Below are positions 11,088 through 21,290 of a stretch of 64,000 nt of DNA, piece after piece. The position numbers were made by a program, and so were the translations under genes. This DNA comes from Akebia trifoliata (Eukaryota; Streptophyta; Magnoliopsida; Ranunculales; Lardizabalaceae), in the NCBI GenBank assembly GCA_017979445.1, contig CM030711.1:2976001-3040000 (forward strand), read 5' to 3'. The notes under the pieces are model-generated. The model saw only the letters and a program-made list of their open reading frames with translations. It had not been told where the DNA came from and searched no databases. The first letter of the stretch is position 1. Every line of letters begins with the position of its first letter.

Positions 11088-11557
11088 TTCCGAGTTGAAC
11101 AAAGTCGTGCTTGTTCAACACCTCAAGTTACAGACTAGTATCAAACTTGATATTCCATTTTAGTTATACACACAACTTCATGAGTTTAAGTGCATGGTCG
11201 CATCTCATTTCAGGGTCACATATTATACATGTCCAAATAGAAGGTGCTTAGACATTGTCTAGTGTTAGTGAGTGTCTGATCTGACCAGAAACAATATGTT
11301 CTTAATGAGTAAAATTGTGGCTACCATCCTTTACTTGATCAACATTCTCCACCAGAGTATACTCTGGTGGGTACAATGGCAGCAACATTAATTACAGTTG
11401 AAATTAACTTAGTAGTTGATTATATTGATGTTTTGCTAACTTACATGTTTGTCTTCTTGTAATTTTCAGAAAAAGCAGTGGTTTTTTCTAGGGGTGCATC
11501 CATGTATCGTAGGGTTACAAGGTACATGAGAATGTCATTGAACACTCTCTCTCTTGG

Positions 11558-12270
11558 AATTAGTAGCCAAATAGAAGCTTGGGTGATTTGCTTCATAGTA
11601 GTAAAGGACGGGTTATCCAACTTGCATCATGATTGCGTGCCTCCAATTGTTCATCAAAACGTGAAATCAAACAATGTTTTGTTGGACAGAGAGTTCAGTG
11701 CACAAGTGGCAGATTTTGGGGGTTTCCAAAGTGGTTGATGTGATCAGCGTTGGGCCTAAATCCATGTCTGCGATCACAGGTTCATGTGGTTATATTGCAC
11801 CAGGTTAGTCAAGATTACATCATACCTGTTTAATCTATTTCACATTGTCATCTTTAATTGAATTATGTTCTATTTTTCATATTGGGTATTTGAATTTTCA
11901 CCAATTTATTTGCCATATAATCTTTTCATGGTGTATTGGCTTATAATATCTCCCATTGTTGTTGATCTACAATGTCTGATTACATATATTTTCTACTTAG
12001 CTTGTATGATCGATTTGACGAGCTTGCATAGTTATTTCTATCGGCCCTTGTTCTGTTTCTAACAAACTTACACAATTAATTCAATATTTCCTGTTCAATT
12101 GTTTTCTTTTTGTTCTAATTTTAAATAAATCTATTGTGTTTGGCTTTAAACTTGCTGCAGAGTACGCGTAGAGCAACTTATACAACTTTGGAGTGGTGAT
12201 TCTACAGTTGATAACTGGAAGGCGTCCCATTGAACTCGAATTTGGGGATGACAGGAAATTGTCCCCATAT
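11558..12270 (+). pseudogene. Captured kinase-domain fragment of a HAESA/HSL1-like LRR receptor kinase
   Basis: HAESA/HSL1 kinases are peptide-hormone receptors. The pieces, in order, are [15 protein letters not shown] (about 11561-11605), [20 protein letters not shown] (about 11620-11680; the family has HRDVKSNN, so the catalytic HRD is HQN here), VADFGG at the DFG loop, then after a 1-base shift a VVD...GPKSM block and GSCGYIAP up to about 11803. An intron separates this from EYA at about 12160, followed by a TAG and then YNFGVVILQLITGRRPIEL (about 12180-12240). The segment between SSKGR and the catalytic loop is deleted. The intron between IAP and EYA is retained, so capture was from genomic DNA. 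The loss of the catalytic Asp, the frameshift and the stop rule out kinase function. Confidence 0.82.
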
Positions 12271-12344
12271 TACTACGAAGACACCTCCGATCAAGGAAGC
12301 ATAGTGTGAAGTGGAGGTGTGGTGGGCTGGCATTTCAATTTTTT

Positions 12345-12642
12345 TTTTTTAACAAAGTAGCATATACCGACGGACTTACAAAGTCTGTCGGTATAACATA
12401 TAGCGACGGCAATTACTGTTGGTAAATATGTAATAAAAAAAAATTTCCGCACCAATTATTTTCCAGAAAATAAGGATATTGCGACGGTAATTTTATTACG
12501 CCGTCGGTAAAACAATTACCGACTAAACCAACTCCGACGAGTGACGACAAAAAACCGATTCGTCGGTAGAGTATACTGCAACGGACTTGTGGGGATTTAG
12601 CGACGGATCTAACCATCGGTATAAGCCTCTTTTCTAGTAGTG
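12345..12642. mobile_element. Nested CACTA-type remnant with ACCGACGG repeats
   Basis: The right end is TTTCTAGTAGTG, which read inward is CACTACTAGAAA, a common plant CACTA terminus. The interior has many direct and inverted copies of CGACGG/CCGTCG-like motifs, a different subterminal repeat from the host element's. The left terminus is not a clean CACTA and no target duplication could be fixed, so it is probably eroded. It sits between the receptor-kinase and Argonaute pieces. Confidence 0.6.
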
Positions 12643-12714
12643 TATGTTGTGTATGTTGCGTTGCATTCTTAGTTTCATCGACTTATATATTATGTATGCA
12701 TCGTTTCTCTGCAG

Positions 12715-13040
12715 CATATCGATCGTCCAATTCATTGATTGAGGAAGATCCCAGTAGAAGAGATCCAGTGCTGTTGTAAGAGTTGAAAAGATGTTCGAAC
12801 AGATCCGAATAAAGCTCCCTAGTCTTCCTGAATTTCTACTTTGTGTTTTGCCGGAGCGGAAAAATTGTGATATATACGGTAGAATTTTAACTTATTTTCC
12901 AAGATTTGCTTCTTATCTTTTCAGTCCATTTGTCAAAAAAAATTGTATTTTCCCACTATCTAGGACCTTGGAAGAAGAAGAACCTTCATGAAATGGGAAT
13001 CTTCACACAGTGCATTTCCCCTACGAAAATTAATGATCAA
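12715..13040 (+). pseudogene. Captured two-exon fragment of an AGO4-clade Argonaute
   Basis: AGO4/6/9 Argonautes bind 24-nt siRNAs and direct DNA methylation. The first exon (12715-12878) follows TTTCTCTGCAG. After one small frame slip near 12760-12775 it reads VVRVEKMFEQI, then KLPSLPEFLLCVLPERKNCD and IYG up to the donor at 12879. After an 85-bp intron the second exon (12964-13040) reads PWKKKNLHEMGIFTQCISPT then KINDQ, ending at a GT donor. The blocks match the linker/MID region of AGO4-type proteins, where VEKMFE and LPERKNSD..GPWKRKNL are well conserved. The PAZ and PIWI domains and the slicer triad are absent, so it cannot act as an Argonaute. Both introns and splice sites are retained. 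Confidence 0.87.
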
Positions 13041-13560
13041 GTTAGTATAGTTCAATTTCTACATTTTGATGATTCTTACACTCCCAATATAGATCCATTG
13101 TAGCACTTTAGGCCACTCCCAACATAGAACCATGTTCTAGCAATTTTGATAGCATATTTCTTATTTTTTAACATTTGTGAATAAAATCTAGTTATGTTCT
13201 TCTATTACTTTGGGTTGATATCTCGATATACAAAATCTTTTCCGTGTAGGTACGAGAGCGCTATTAGGATTTCTTTCAAAACAGTAACAATGTGGGGGAA
13301 ATCCAAATCTTGAGGAAAATAAGAGGCGGAGAGAGTCAGAAGAGATCATGGGCATCACGACCATTTTCTTCTAATCGTGTTTTATTTCTAAACAATTATG
13401 TGACATAATTTCATTTGTAACTGTTCAATTGCTTCAATTAGAGCTTGTTTAGTAATGAAATTTCAATATATAATATGAATTTTGAATTATTTAATTTAAT
13501 TTGGAGTTTGTTTTATGATTTTTGTTTTGTTTGCTATTTTTTTGATTTTTTTTCATTATT
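13041..13560. other. CACTA interior right of the AGO fragment
   Basis: AT-rich sequence with no further AGO4 exon that I can read and no other protein similarity. The CACTA subterminal repeats begin at about 13560. Confidence 0.5.
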
Positions 13561-13825
13561 TTCATTTATTGTGATTGGTGAATTAGAGGACCGTCTTATT
13601 GTTTGTTAAACCTCCATATTCGACGGTCATATACTATGGATTATTATTATTATTATTATTTTTTTAAGCCCATTCTACAAGAGAATATTTGATAGACCAG
13701 GGCCGTCAAAAAAAAAATTCTACAAGAGAATATTTGACGAGCATATTTGATGGGAGGGTCTGTCAAATTTTTCAAAATTTGACGGGCTAAGACCGTCAAA
13801 TATAGGCTTTTTTCACATAGTGATT

Positions 13826-13939
13826 TATTGTATTCCTTATGAGTAGTCCACCGATGTAAGGTCTTGCTAGGTCGATCATCTCGACTGGCCTAGTTTTGTT
13901 TATGCATGAATTGCTACTTATAAAAAAAAAAAAAAAAAA
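13826..13939 (+). mobile_element. LINE 3' end with poly(A) tail, part 2
   Basis: This is the LINE tail separated from part 1 by the CACTA insertion. It is about 95 bp of 3' untranslated sequence followed by an 18-base A run at 13922-13939. Flanking DNA of duplication A resumes at 13940 with TTCCTATTAAAGTAACC, which matches copy B at 24348. Confidence 0.88.
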
Positions 13940-14168
13940 TTCCTATTAAAGTAACCAAATGGAAACAAAACAATTAAGATAGAAGGTTTTCGGCTCAAGC
14001 AGTCTAGATTGTATTCTTTAGTTAGATCGGGATTTTCCAACACGTGGTACACAGCCATATTCACACGAATCCAAAAATAGGATGAGTCTATATACTAGAA
14101 GTGGACCAAAAATCACGCTGTGACAACTATACAATCAAATATTGACTGCAGACTTGGATGATTAAGAA
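13940..14168. repeat. Segmental duplication A, right part
   Basis: Matches 24348-24580 of copy B. Similarity ends abruptly after CTTGGATGATTAAGA at about 14168 (24580 in B), marking the right break of the duplicated block. No gene is visible. Confidence 0.85.
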
Positions 14169-16204
14169 TCATTTTCTTCACTCAGTGAGTCATGAAAATA
14201 CCACTCAAAATTAAGGGGGTGTTTAGAAAGAAATCCCTCTTGCAAGGTGCATTGAGTAATTTTTCCAATTACAAAAGACCAAACCCATTGACCTTCTACC
14301 TTAACCATCATCTCTGGTCTTTATCTTGTTTTGTATGGGTTCTCGAGAGTCACAAACACGAATCTCAAGAATGAATCAAATATTTGACTTCAGGTCGTTT
14401 CATATGAAAGGTTACAATTTGCAAGACTTTTAACTCGCCTTTTGGAAAGTTTTTGAAGTTTGAATATTAAACAATTTCTGGGAAAACAAGTTTTGTCACT
14501 CTCATGGGATTCATGAAAAATAAAATAATAGCAAATGCCGTGTAATTGATGTCTGGTAAAACTTTGAATGTGCCAACTAACTAAGTAGGTGAGGTTTGAT
14601 GATCCAATTTATTCATTCAGCTATTTTCAACATTATTTATTTTTAGAATTTTATTAAAAATAATTTTCTAATAGCCTTTAGATTATAGCGCTTGTCTTTA
14701 TGTGAAAGTACATCAGTAATTTCAACCATTTTTTAAAAACTTTGTGAGACTAACTTATCTATATATCTCATCGATTCTACTTGAAAATGCATCAAGTTGG
14801 ATCAAAAGCTCAATCGATTTATCCAGGAGTCGTGATTTTCTGACACACACCCCCTGACAAGGCATGAGCTAGAACCATAGATTTTCCCCTCAAGATTCAC
14901 AATTGTACATTCTCATAAATATGTATAGTTGTGTATCCCAACGAAAAGAATTTATGATTCTAACACATGCCACGTCAGGGGGCACGTGTCAGAGGAGGGC
15001 GTTAAAAATAATTATTCTTTACCTATTTATATATAATATTTTATAATAAATAAAAATCAATATATTTATTCTTTTTAATTGAAATGTCGGAGCCTCTCAG
15101 ACCAATTGACTAATACATGGTAAATCCATGCGAGTGGCACTTAAGGATGGAACTCATCTAAGTTTTATCATGAATACTATGGTGATCAATGGATGACTTC
15201 CAACCGAGCTTCCTTGAATCCTAACCTAACTCAAAAGAGATAAGATGTACCTTAAAGCTCAGACCAATTCCATGGTAAGTTAGGATGTGTTAAAGGTCAG
15301 CTCACGAGTTCTAAAAATTATTGTTTTTATTTGAAATGTTCATACGAGGTTATTTCTATTTTATTTTTAATTTTCTCTCATGCACATATCAGTCAAATCT
15401 TTTATTTGGGTCTTTTTGACATACTGCGAACACGTGCCTTCCAACCTCAAAAAGAGATAATAGTCCACATGAAACATGCCAAAGTGAGTTAAAAAGATGA
15501 ATTTGATTGTCATAACGAGATGACTTTAGGGGATGTCTTTGAAATATTTCCCTTAATGAAACTATACTCCAAGAAAATGTGGTTTTTATCTTGGAAAGTC
15601 TCTTCAGTCAAAAGTCACTTATTTCATGAAATTAATTTGATGGCATTTACGTTTGGGAAGGTGCCAAGAAAATGCTTGTGATGTTTAAAAGTGTTTAATT
15701 TGAGTTTAATTACCATTAGTAATAGACTTGAGAATCTCATGTCAAACATGTAAGTTAAAATTACGCGTAAAGGAGTTGTCCACACCAACTTCCTATTTCA
15801 ACTTCAAATTAAGAGATTTTTGGTCAATAATACTTTTTTTTTTTTGTATGTATGGCTAATGAATAAAATATCAAATGTTTCTATAAACAAAAGGTGCAAT
15901 TTTTTGAATAATTCACTCAATGTCCAAAGAAATTGATTATCAAATAGTACCTCGTAAATGCTCGTACCAAATGACAAATTTTGCAATCGCTATCCTTATA
16001 GAAATGCACCCAACAATATTTTCGAGTACAAAAACTGTATATTACTAGTCGTCTTAATATTACTTTCGTTCAAGTCATTTACATCATATTTATCACCCTT
16101 TTATAATTTTAATTAGAGATGTACAAAAGCTTTATGATCTTATTGGTGTTATTGTTGATCTTCTTCGATCTCTATACATATAGTTATTTCAATCATCTTT
16201 GATG
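14169..16204. other. Intergenic DNA upstream of the IQM gene
   Basis: No coding region is recognised. A hairpin-type MITE-like stretch lies at about 14841-14996, where a GAACCATAGATTTT-like arm is mirrored by a decayed inverted arm and CCCCCTGACA faces TGTCAGGGGG-like ends (GACACACACCCCCTGACA against CGTCAGGGGGCACGTGTC). The rest is AT-rich and unstructured to my reading. Confidence 0.45.
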
Positions 16205-16432
16205 CCCGTAGTTCGTCAGTTCGATACTTAGTATGAGAATTAACTCCTCAAGGGCCACTCGCGTGGGCGCACTCTCACTTATTAGGTGCGTGTGATTTGT
16301 GAGCATTAAACGTGCCTTGAGAATAATCCTTGGACAAGATCATGGTCTATGAACTGGACAAAGTCCAGATACAGGCCCGATCCACTGTTTACATGGATAC
16401 TTGGTTATCCAAAAAAATAAAAAAAGTATGAT
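16205..16432 (+). mobile_element. Probable tRNA-derived SINE
   Basis: A block of higher complexity than its surroundings, containing GTTCGATAC (B-box-like) near its 5' end and finishing in an A-rich tail AAAAAAATAAAAAAAG. Its length, about 225 bp, suits a plant SINE. I could not fix an A box or target duplications. Confidence 0.4.
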
Positions 16433-16878
16433 TCAAATTATCATGTACTATTTCTATGCGCTACATTGTTATCGATCAATCTTTCTATATTTAAAGATAA
16501 ATCACTATTTATAAACAATATTGAACAACAACAACGCTTTTTCTAAAAGTTTTGGGTTTAGATTAAACTTGCCCATCCATTTCATTTTGTACATAGTCAA
16601 GTCTTTTATTAATTAAATTGAGTTCATATATGTTTTTACTATTCCATTTGTTTTTAATTTGTCTTTTTAGATCCTTCAATTTGATTCTTTCTTCTAATTA
16701 AAATTAAAATTAATATTTTTATATTCTAATCATCTTAGTTATCTTTCTCCTAGTTAATCACTTATAATTTCTTAATCTTTCCACTTATCTATTTATTATA
16801 TTCAATTTATTTACATGATACTTCTTATCTTTACCATTCAGTCTTATACATCATAGTTAATCTTAATAGAGTTGTGTT

Positions 16879-17011
16879 GGAGTAAGTTCAAGATTGTACC
16901 TCACATCACACTTTCTTGACGTCGAAATGTGTAAGAATCATAGATGCTTTGAATCTTACACAGTTCCACGTCAAAAAAGTACAATATGAATTACAATCTT
17001 GAGGTCACTCC
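16879..17011. mobile_element. Fold-back MITE, family copy 3
   Basis: The ends read TTGGAGTAAGTTCAAGATTG and, inverted, TTGGAGTGACCTCAAGATTG. Much of each arm pairs with the other, including the TTCTTGACGTCG/CACGTCAA portions. Same family as 2574-2704, 23456-23615 and 25751-25909. Confidence 0.72.
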
Positions 17012-17029
17012 AATTAGTTCACTTCCGGT

Positions 17030-17343
17030 AGGCGAATTCAGCCTTGCTTTCTTTGCAACTCTCAGAGTCAGACTGGCCGTCTCCCAGCGAGCATCACGAA
17101 AAGGTCCTTTCTGATAAGTCAGAGGCATATCCATCTTGCCCCATCTTTCTTTGGAGAAAAGAAGTTCGTGTCAAACTTCCTCTGTCGTTCAAGCCTGACA
17201 TGATGGTAGGGTACCCAAGCAAAGAAGAGGAGGTCGCCCTATTAGTAAGTTTCGGCAGAGGACTGAAGTCCATGAGTTGGATGCCTCACCACCTCTACGG
17301 ACTGCTTTCAATCTGCATTATTCATCTCAACATGATCTTATAA
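17030..17343 (+). other. Compositionally distinct open segment of unknown origin
   Basis: About 310 bp visibly richer in G and C than the flanks, with one frame open for about 99 codons from 17044 to a stop at 17341-17343. It contains SLQLSESDWPSPSEHHEKV and VRVKLPLSFKPDMMVGYPS. There is no ATG at the start of the frame. I recognise no domain. It could be a gene relic or an insertion of organellar, especially mitochondrial, DNA. Only a database search can decide. Confidence 0.3.
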
Positions 17344-18050
17344 ATTTTTTCTTTTAATACGATAAATATGTATCACATCTTATTCTATATTTTCTATAGT
17401 AAATTAATGAAGTATTAGTTTCCATGTCATATTTTGAGCTTGATCCTAACCTAAAGACACTAATCAAGTGCTCGGAAGATGCACTGCCCGCCACCTTCGA
17501 ATCCTTCGTAAGCATAAATTATCATATATATATTTTTTTTAAAGGAAGACTCTACGATTGCAGGGGTATTTCGGTAATAGTAAGTCAACGGTGATTATAT
17601 TCTTTATTAAGGTTAGTAGATTAGTTAATGGTTTTTTAGTAATTTCACCACAGACCAATTCGCAAAACATGAAGAGAAGCAAAGCTGTGCTCTACCTTAG
17701 TTGTAGAAAAGATTGATGACTTCCATTAAAAAATTGCCACCTAGCATACTAAAAATTATCCTGATTATTTCTAGCCATTGAATTTAAGGACTTCTCATCA
17801 ATAAATAATATCCAGTAATGTTTTGATACGTAGGTTCATCAAAAAGCTTACAAATAGTTATGCCACGTGGTGATGAATATCAAACTTTATTAACCAAATT
17901 TACAGCAAAGTTTTTCTCAGTATGAATGTGCGCTGTCTTCGTCTTCGTCACCACACCATTCTGTCCATGAAATAAACTCGTGGTCACAGAACCCACTATT
18001 TAAAATAATAATAATAATAATAAAGAAAAAAAAAATTATTTATTTTATAA
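17344..18050. promoter_or_regulatory. Upstream region of the IQM gene
   Basis: AT-rich non-coding DNA with no repeat recognised. One CACGTG core (G-box) occurs at about 17863-17868 in GCCACGTGGTG, about 300 bp before the start codon; this motif binds bHLH and bZIP factors. An (AAT)n run lies at about 18004-18022. Confidence 0.4.
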
Positions 18051-18053
18051 AGT

Positions 18054-18061
18054 TATAAATA
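18054..18061 (+). promoter_or_regulatory. TATA box of the IQM gene
   Basis: TATAAATA lies 108 bp upstream of the start codon at 18169. It is followed by a pyrimidine-rich CTGTCTCTCTCTCTGC stretch (18101-18116), a usual plant core-promoter or leader arrangement. Confidence 0.6.
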
Positions 18062-18168
18062 AATCGATACTCGACTGCTTGAGACATTCGCCAAGAGCTC
18101 ACTGTCTCTCTCTCTGCAACTTTCTAGGGTTTATTCTTGAAAACCAGAGACCTTAAACTGGTGCTTTA

Positions 18169-20934
18169 ATGGAGATCGAAGCTCCGAACTACGCGAGCAA
18201 CGGACATTCTGTAGTTCTGATTCCAGAAGAGAAATCTATGGAGATTAACGATCAGAAAGGTGCGAGTTCTGAATCGACAGCTGCCGTTAAGATGCAGAAA
18301 GTTTACAGGAGCTACCGCACTCGGCGCAGGTTGGCAGATTTGGCTGTTTTTGCTGAAGAGCTTTGGTAAGTCTTTCTCTCTCTCTCTCTCTCTCTTTAAA
18401 TCTCTCTGTAATTTGTTCTGTTTAATTTTGATAAAGGTGGCAAGCGATCGATTACGCTGGACTGAACCTCAGTACAACTTCCTTCTTCGATCACTTGAAA
18501 CCAGAGACTAATGCTAAACGTTGGTATCGAATCGGCTACAATGCTTCCAAGGTGAGTTCGGTTTCACTGTTGTTGATTACATGCTTTATCTTTATTTTCT
18601 TGTTTTTATGTATAAAAAAAAAAAAAAAAAAAACGTGATTTTTCTTCAAATCGATCACGATGGTCTTGTTCACTATTTGGCAGGTTGGTAAGGGCTTATC
18701 TCGAAACGCCAAAGCTAAGAAACTAGCTTTCCAGCACTGGATTGAAGCTGTAATTACCACTTTCAAGACATTGTTTTTTTATTTTCTGAAAATTAGAATT
18801 GAATCTGTTCTTACTATTCCCCTGAAAATTCTTATATTTATACTGAAAATGATTTTATTTTATTTTGTAACTGTAGATTGATCCCCGACATCGATATGGG
18901 CACGACTTGCACTTTTATTATGATGTTTGGCGTAATGGGGATGCTCGCCAGCCATTCTTCTACTGGTGAGTCCATGCATTAAGGGTTTATTGGCAGACCT
19001 TAAAAAAATGGGATTTCTTTGCTTTTTCACCTTTTATAACTGAATAAACTGTCTAGGGTATGAGAGATTCTTGAAAAAAAATAAATCTTTAAAAAGGGCA
19101 GATAAGTGGCTTTGATTGGGTAATTTGGCTTTTGTATCTTTAGTTCATAATTCCCGTCCAGTGCTGATGTTGATATGGTTGGAAGTATTTCTACTGTAAA
19201 AGATCTTGCTTTGTGCAGGTTGGACATTGGAGATGGCAGAGAGGTTGATCTCCAAGAGTGCCCAAGAGCAGAGCTTCGAAAAAATTGCATCAAGTATCTC
19301 GGACCTGTATGTTCTTTATTGTTCTAGAGATTAAAAAAAATATAAACTCTTAGTAACATATATTGCAATGTAGTTTAATTGAGCACTGCAATTAACATTT
19401 CTTTCTTTTAGGGCACCACACTTTTAAGTGCTAATTGCAAGGTTTGTGATCCTAACATGTATGTTTGCTTTTGTGATCACTCTTTACTGAAATCATCAGC
19501 AAGAAAGAGAGCATTTTGAATACGTAGTCCATGAAGGGAAAATTGTTCACAAACAAACTGGAGAACTTATGGATACAACTATAGGACCCAAAGGGACAAA
19601 ATGGATTTTTGTGATGTGTGCCTTTAAGAAACTCTACGCTGGCAAGGTAAGAACTAAAATGGCCAAGACAAGCATTTGTTTGGCAATCGTTCTCCTATGT
19701 TCTGTGTTGCTTCTGTATGCCCTGGAGACTAATATTGTGTTAATGCTACTCAGAAAAAGAAGGGTAAATTTCATCATTCCAGCTTTCTTGCGGGAGGGGC
19801 TACTTTAGCGGCTGGAAGACTAGTTGCAGTGGATGGAGTACTTAAGGTATATAACTTAGGGTTATGGATTCATAGCTGTATAGTTTCTCTGATTAATTTT
19901 TCAACTTAGGTATAGTTTCTCTGATTGGGTAGTGGGATGGGGCCTATGTCTTTCAAACTAGAATCCTACTCAGTTTTGAGAAATTCAAGATTGTAGACCT
20001 TTTTCCGAGCTGTAGCCAAGTGAGACCTGAAATCCGTGTTTAGCAAATTTACATTGCATTGATCATTTCTAGTTGAACCAAGAATTTAACCCCCAATTGA
20101 AAGAAAGAGGCCTTTAAGGCTGATGTAGATGGTATCAAATTTCGCTTAATTACAAAGCCAAAATGAAGTTGAGTCTAAAGTTTATCTCTATTGTGTCTGA
20201 TCCTTGAATGCTTCCTTGGATTGCAGTCTATTTCGGCGTACAGTGGACATTATCGCCCAACTGATGAGAACCTTGGAAGCTTATTGAGCTTCCTGGAGGA
20301 GAATGGAGTCAACATTGATGACGTTGAGGTATGTTGTTCACCATTTAATCTCATAAATCTTTGACCTAGCATTTCATTTTAAGAATTTGGGTCATGAAAT
20401 GGGTTTAATCAACCCTTTGTGCCACTTGTGATAATCCTAAATTGTGTAGCATCACCAACATTTGCCTGGTGGTGTGTCTTTATATTCTTTAATCCTGAGT
20501 TCATGTCTATTGTTTGACAGAGACCCTCTCCCACTGATGATTATGACCATTATGAAGAGAAGAAATCAATTCCAAGGGAGAGTGCAAATGGAACCTCAAT
20601 CATTCTCAGAGAAGTAGAGAGAGACGAACTCTCCGAACCCTTCGAGCCAACTGATGTTGTCCAAACTGAAATCAGAGGCAGTTACCAAAGGACCTTATCT
20701 GGTGGGCTTCAGAGCCCAAGAGCAGAGGTGCTTAAGAAAGCAATGCTGAAGTGGATCAATTCCAAGAAGGCTGCAAGTTCGTACCACTTGGGGCATCAAC
20801 TATCACTAAAATGGTCAACGGGTGCTGGTCCAAGAATTAGGTGTGTTGCAGACTATCCTCAGGAACTGAGGGTACAAGCCCTGGAGCTCATGAACCTCTC
20901 ATCGAGGGTTTCTCCCACACCATTGGCTTCTTGA
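18169..20934 (+). CDS. IQM: IQM-family calmodulin-binding protein (IQ-motif, nine exons, 436 aa)
   Basis: IQM proteins are plant-specific, bind calmodulin through one IQ motif, and link calcium signals to processes such as stomatal movement and hormone responses; the exact paralogue is not assigned. Exons by splice site and phase: 18169-18365, 18437-18551, 18684-18749, 18877-18965, 19219-19306, 19500-19646, 19754-19846, 20227-20328, 20521-20934. They sum to 1311 nt with no break. The IQ motif is at residues 40-55 ([16 protein letters not shown]), followed by [13 protein letters not shown]. The family core follows: [37 protein letters not shown] at residues 127-144, [30 protein letters not shown] and [14 protein letters not shown]. 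The C-terminal exon (residues 300-436) is charged and variable. At 436 aa it is at the short end of the family. Intron 1 carries a (TC)n run. All borders are GT-AG. It looks functional. Confidence 0.95.
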
Positions 20935-21290
20935 CGGATTGGTGGGCTTGTTTCTCAGGCCTTGTGTCCCATTTGACCGCCTTTAATGTGTCTGTAGTGT
21001 AAGCATTCCTACCTCATGGATGCCTTCCCTGCAAGTGATTTCCTTGTTTCTTTTTTATTATCAGTTAAATCAATAAAACAGTTCGAAAGGTCAACGTGTT
21101 ATAAGTGAAGGAATCTATGTAGCGTTACACTTCATCCAACATAATGGAACGAGAGCATGGCATCGATTACATGTCCTTATGATCCATCGATGATAAGATG
21201 AACTGTATTTATTTAATCCCATTTTTTTATGATGAACCCATATGATGCAGCCATGGTTTTGTTTGCCCGTCTAAACTCGGCAGACACCAA
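20935..21290 (+). terminator. 3' flank of the IQM gene with polyadenylation signal
   Basis: Non-coding sequence after the stop. AATAAA at 21072-21077 is a likely polyadenylation signal about 140 bp past the stop. Duplication B begins at about 21291. Confidence 0.5.

Larger units (their letters stand above)
6284..13822. mobile_element. 7.5-kb non-autonomous CACTA element carrying host-gene fragments (Pack-CACTA)
   Basis: The left end is CACTACGTGAAAATTTCAAA and the right end, read inward, is CACTATGTGAAAAAAGCC, the same TIR type as the MITE at 2705. ATT at 6281-6283 and 13823-13825 is a 3-bp target duplication, and joining across it restores the LINE 3' region. The right subterminal zone (about 13560-13810) has repeated GACGG/CCGTC motifs typical of CACTA elements. 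I see no TNPA- or TNPD-like transposase, so the element depends on a helper. The interior holds pieces of a syntaxin, an NLR, a receptor kinase and an Argonaute, an intact small membrane-protein frame, an unidentified two-exon fragment and a nested CACTA remnant. Several pieces keep introns, so they were captured as DNA. Confidence 0.88.
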
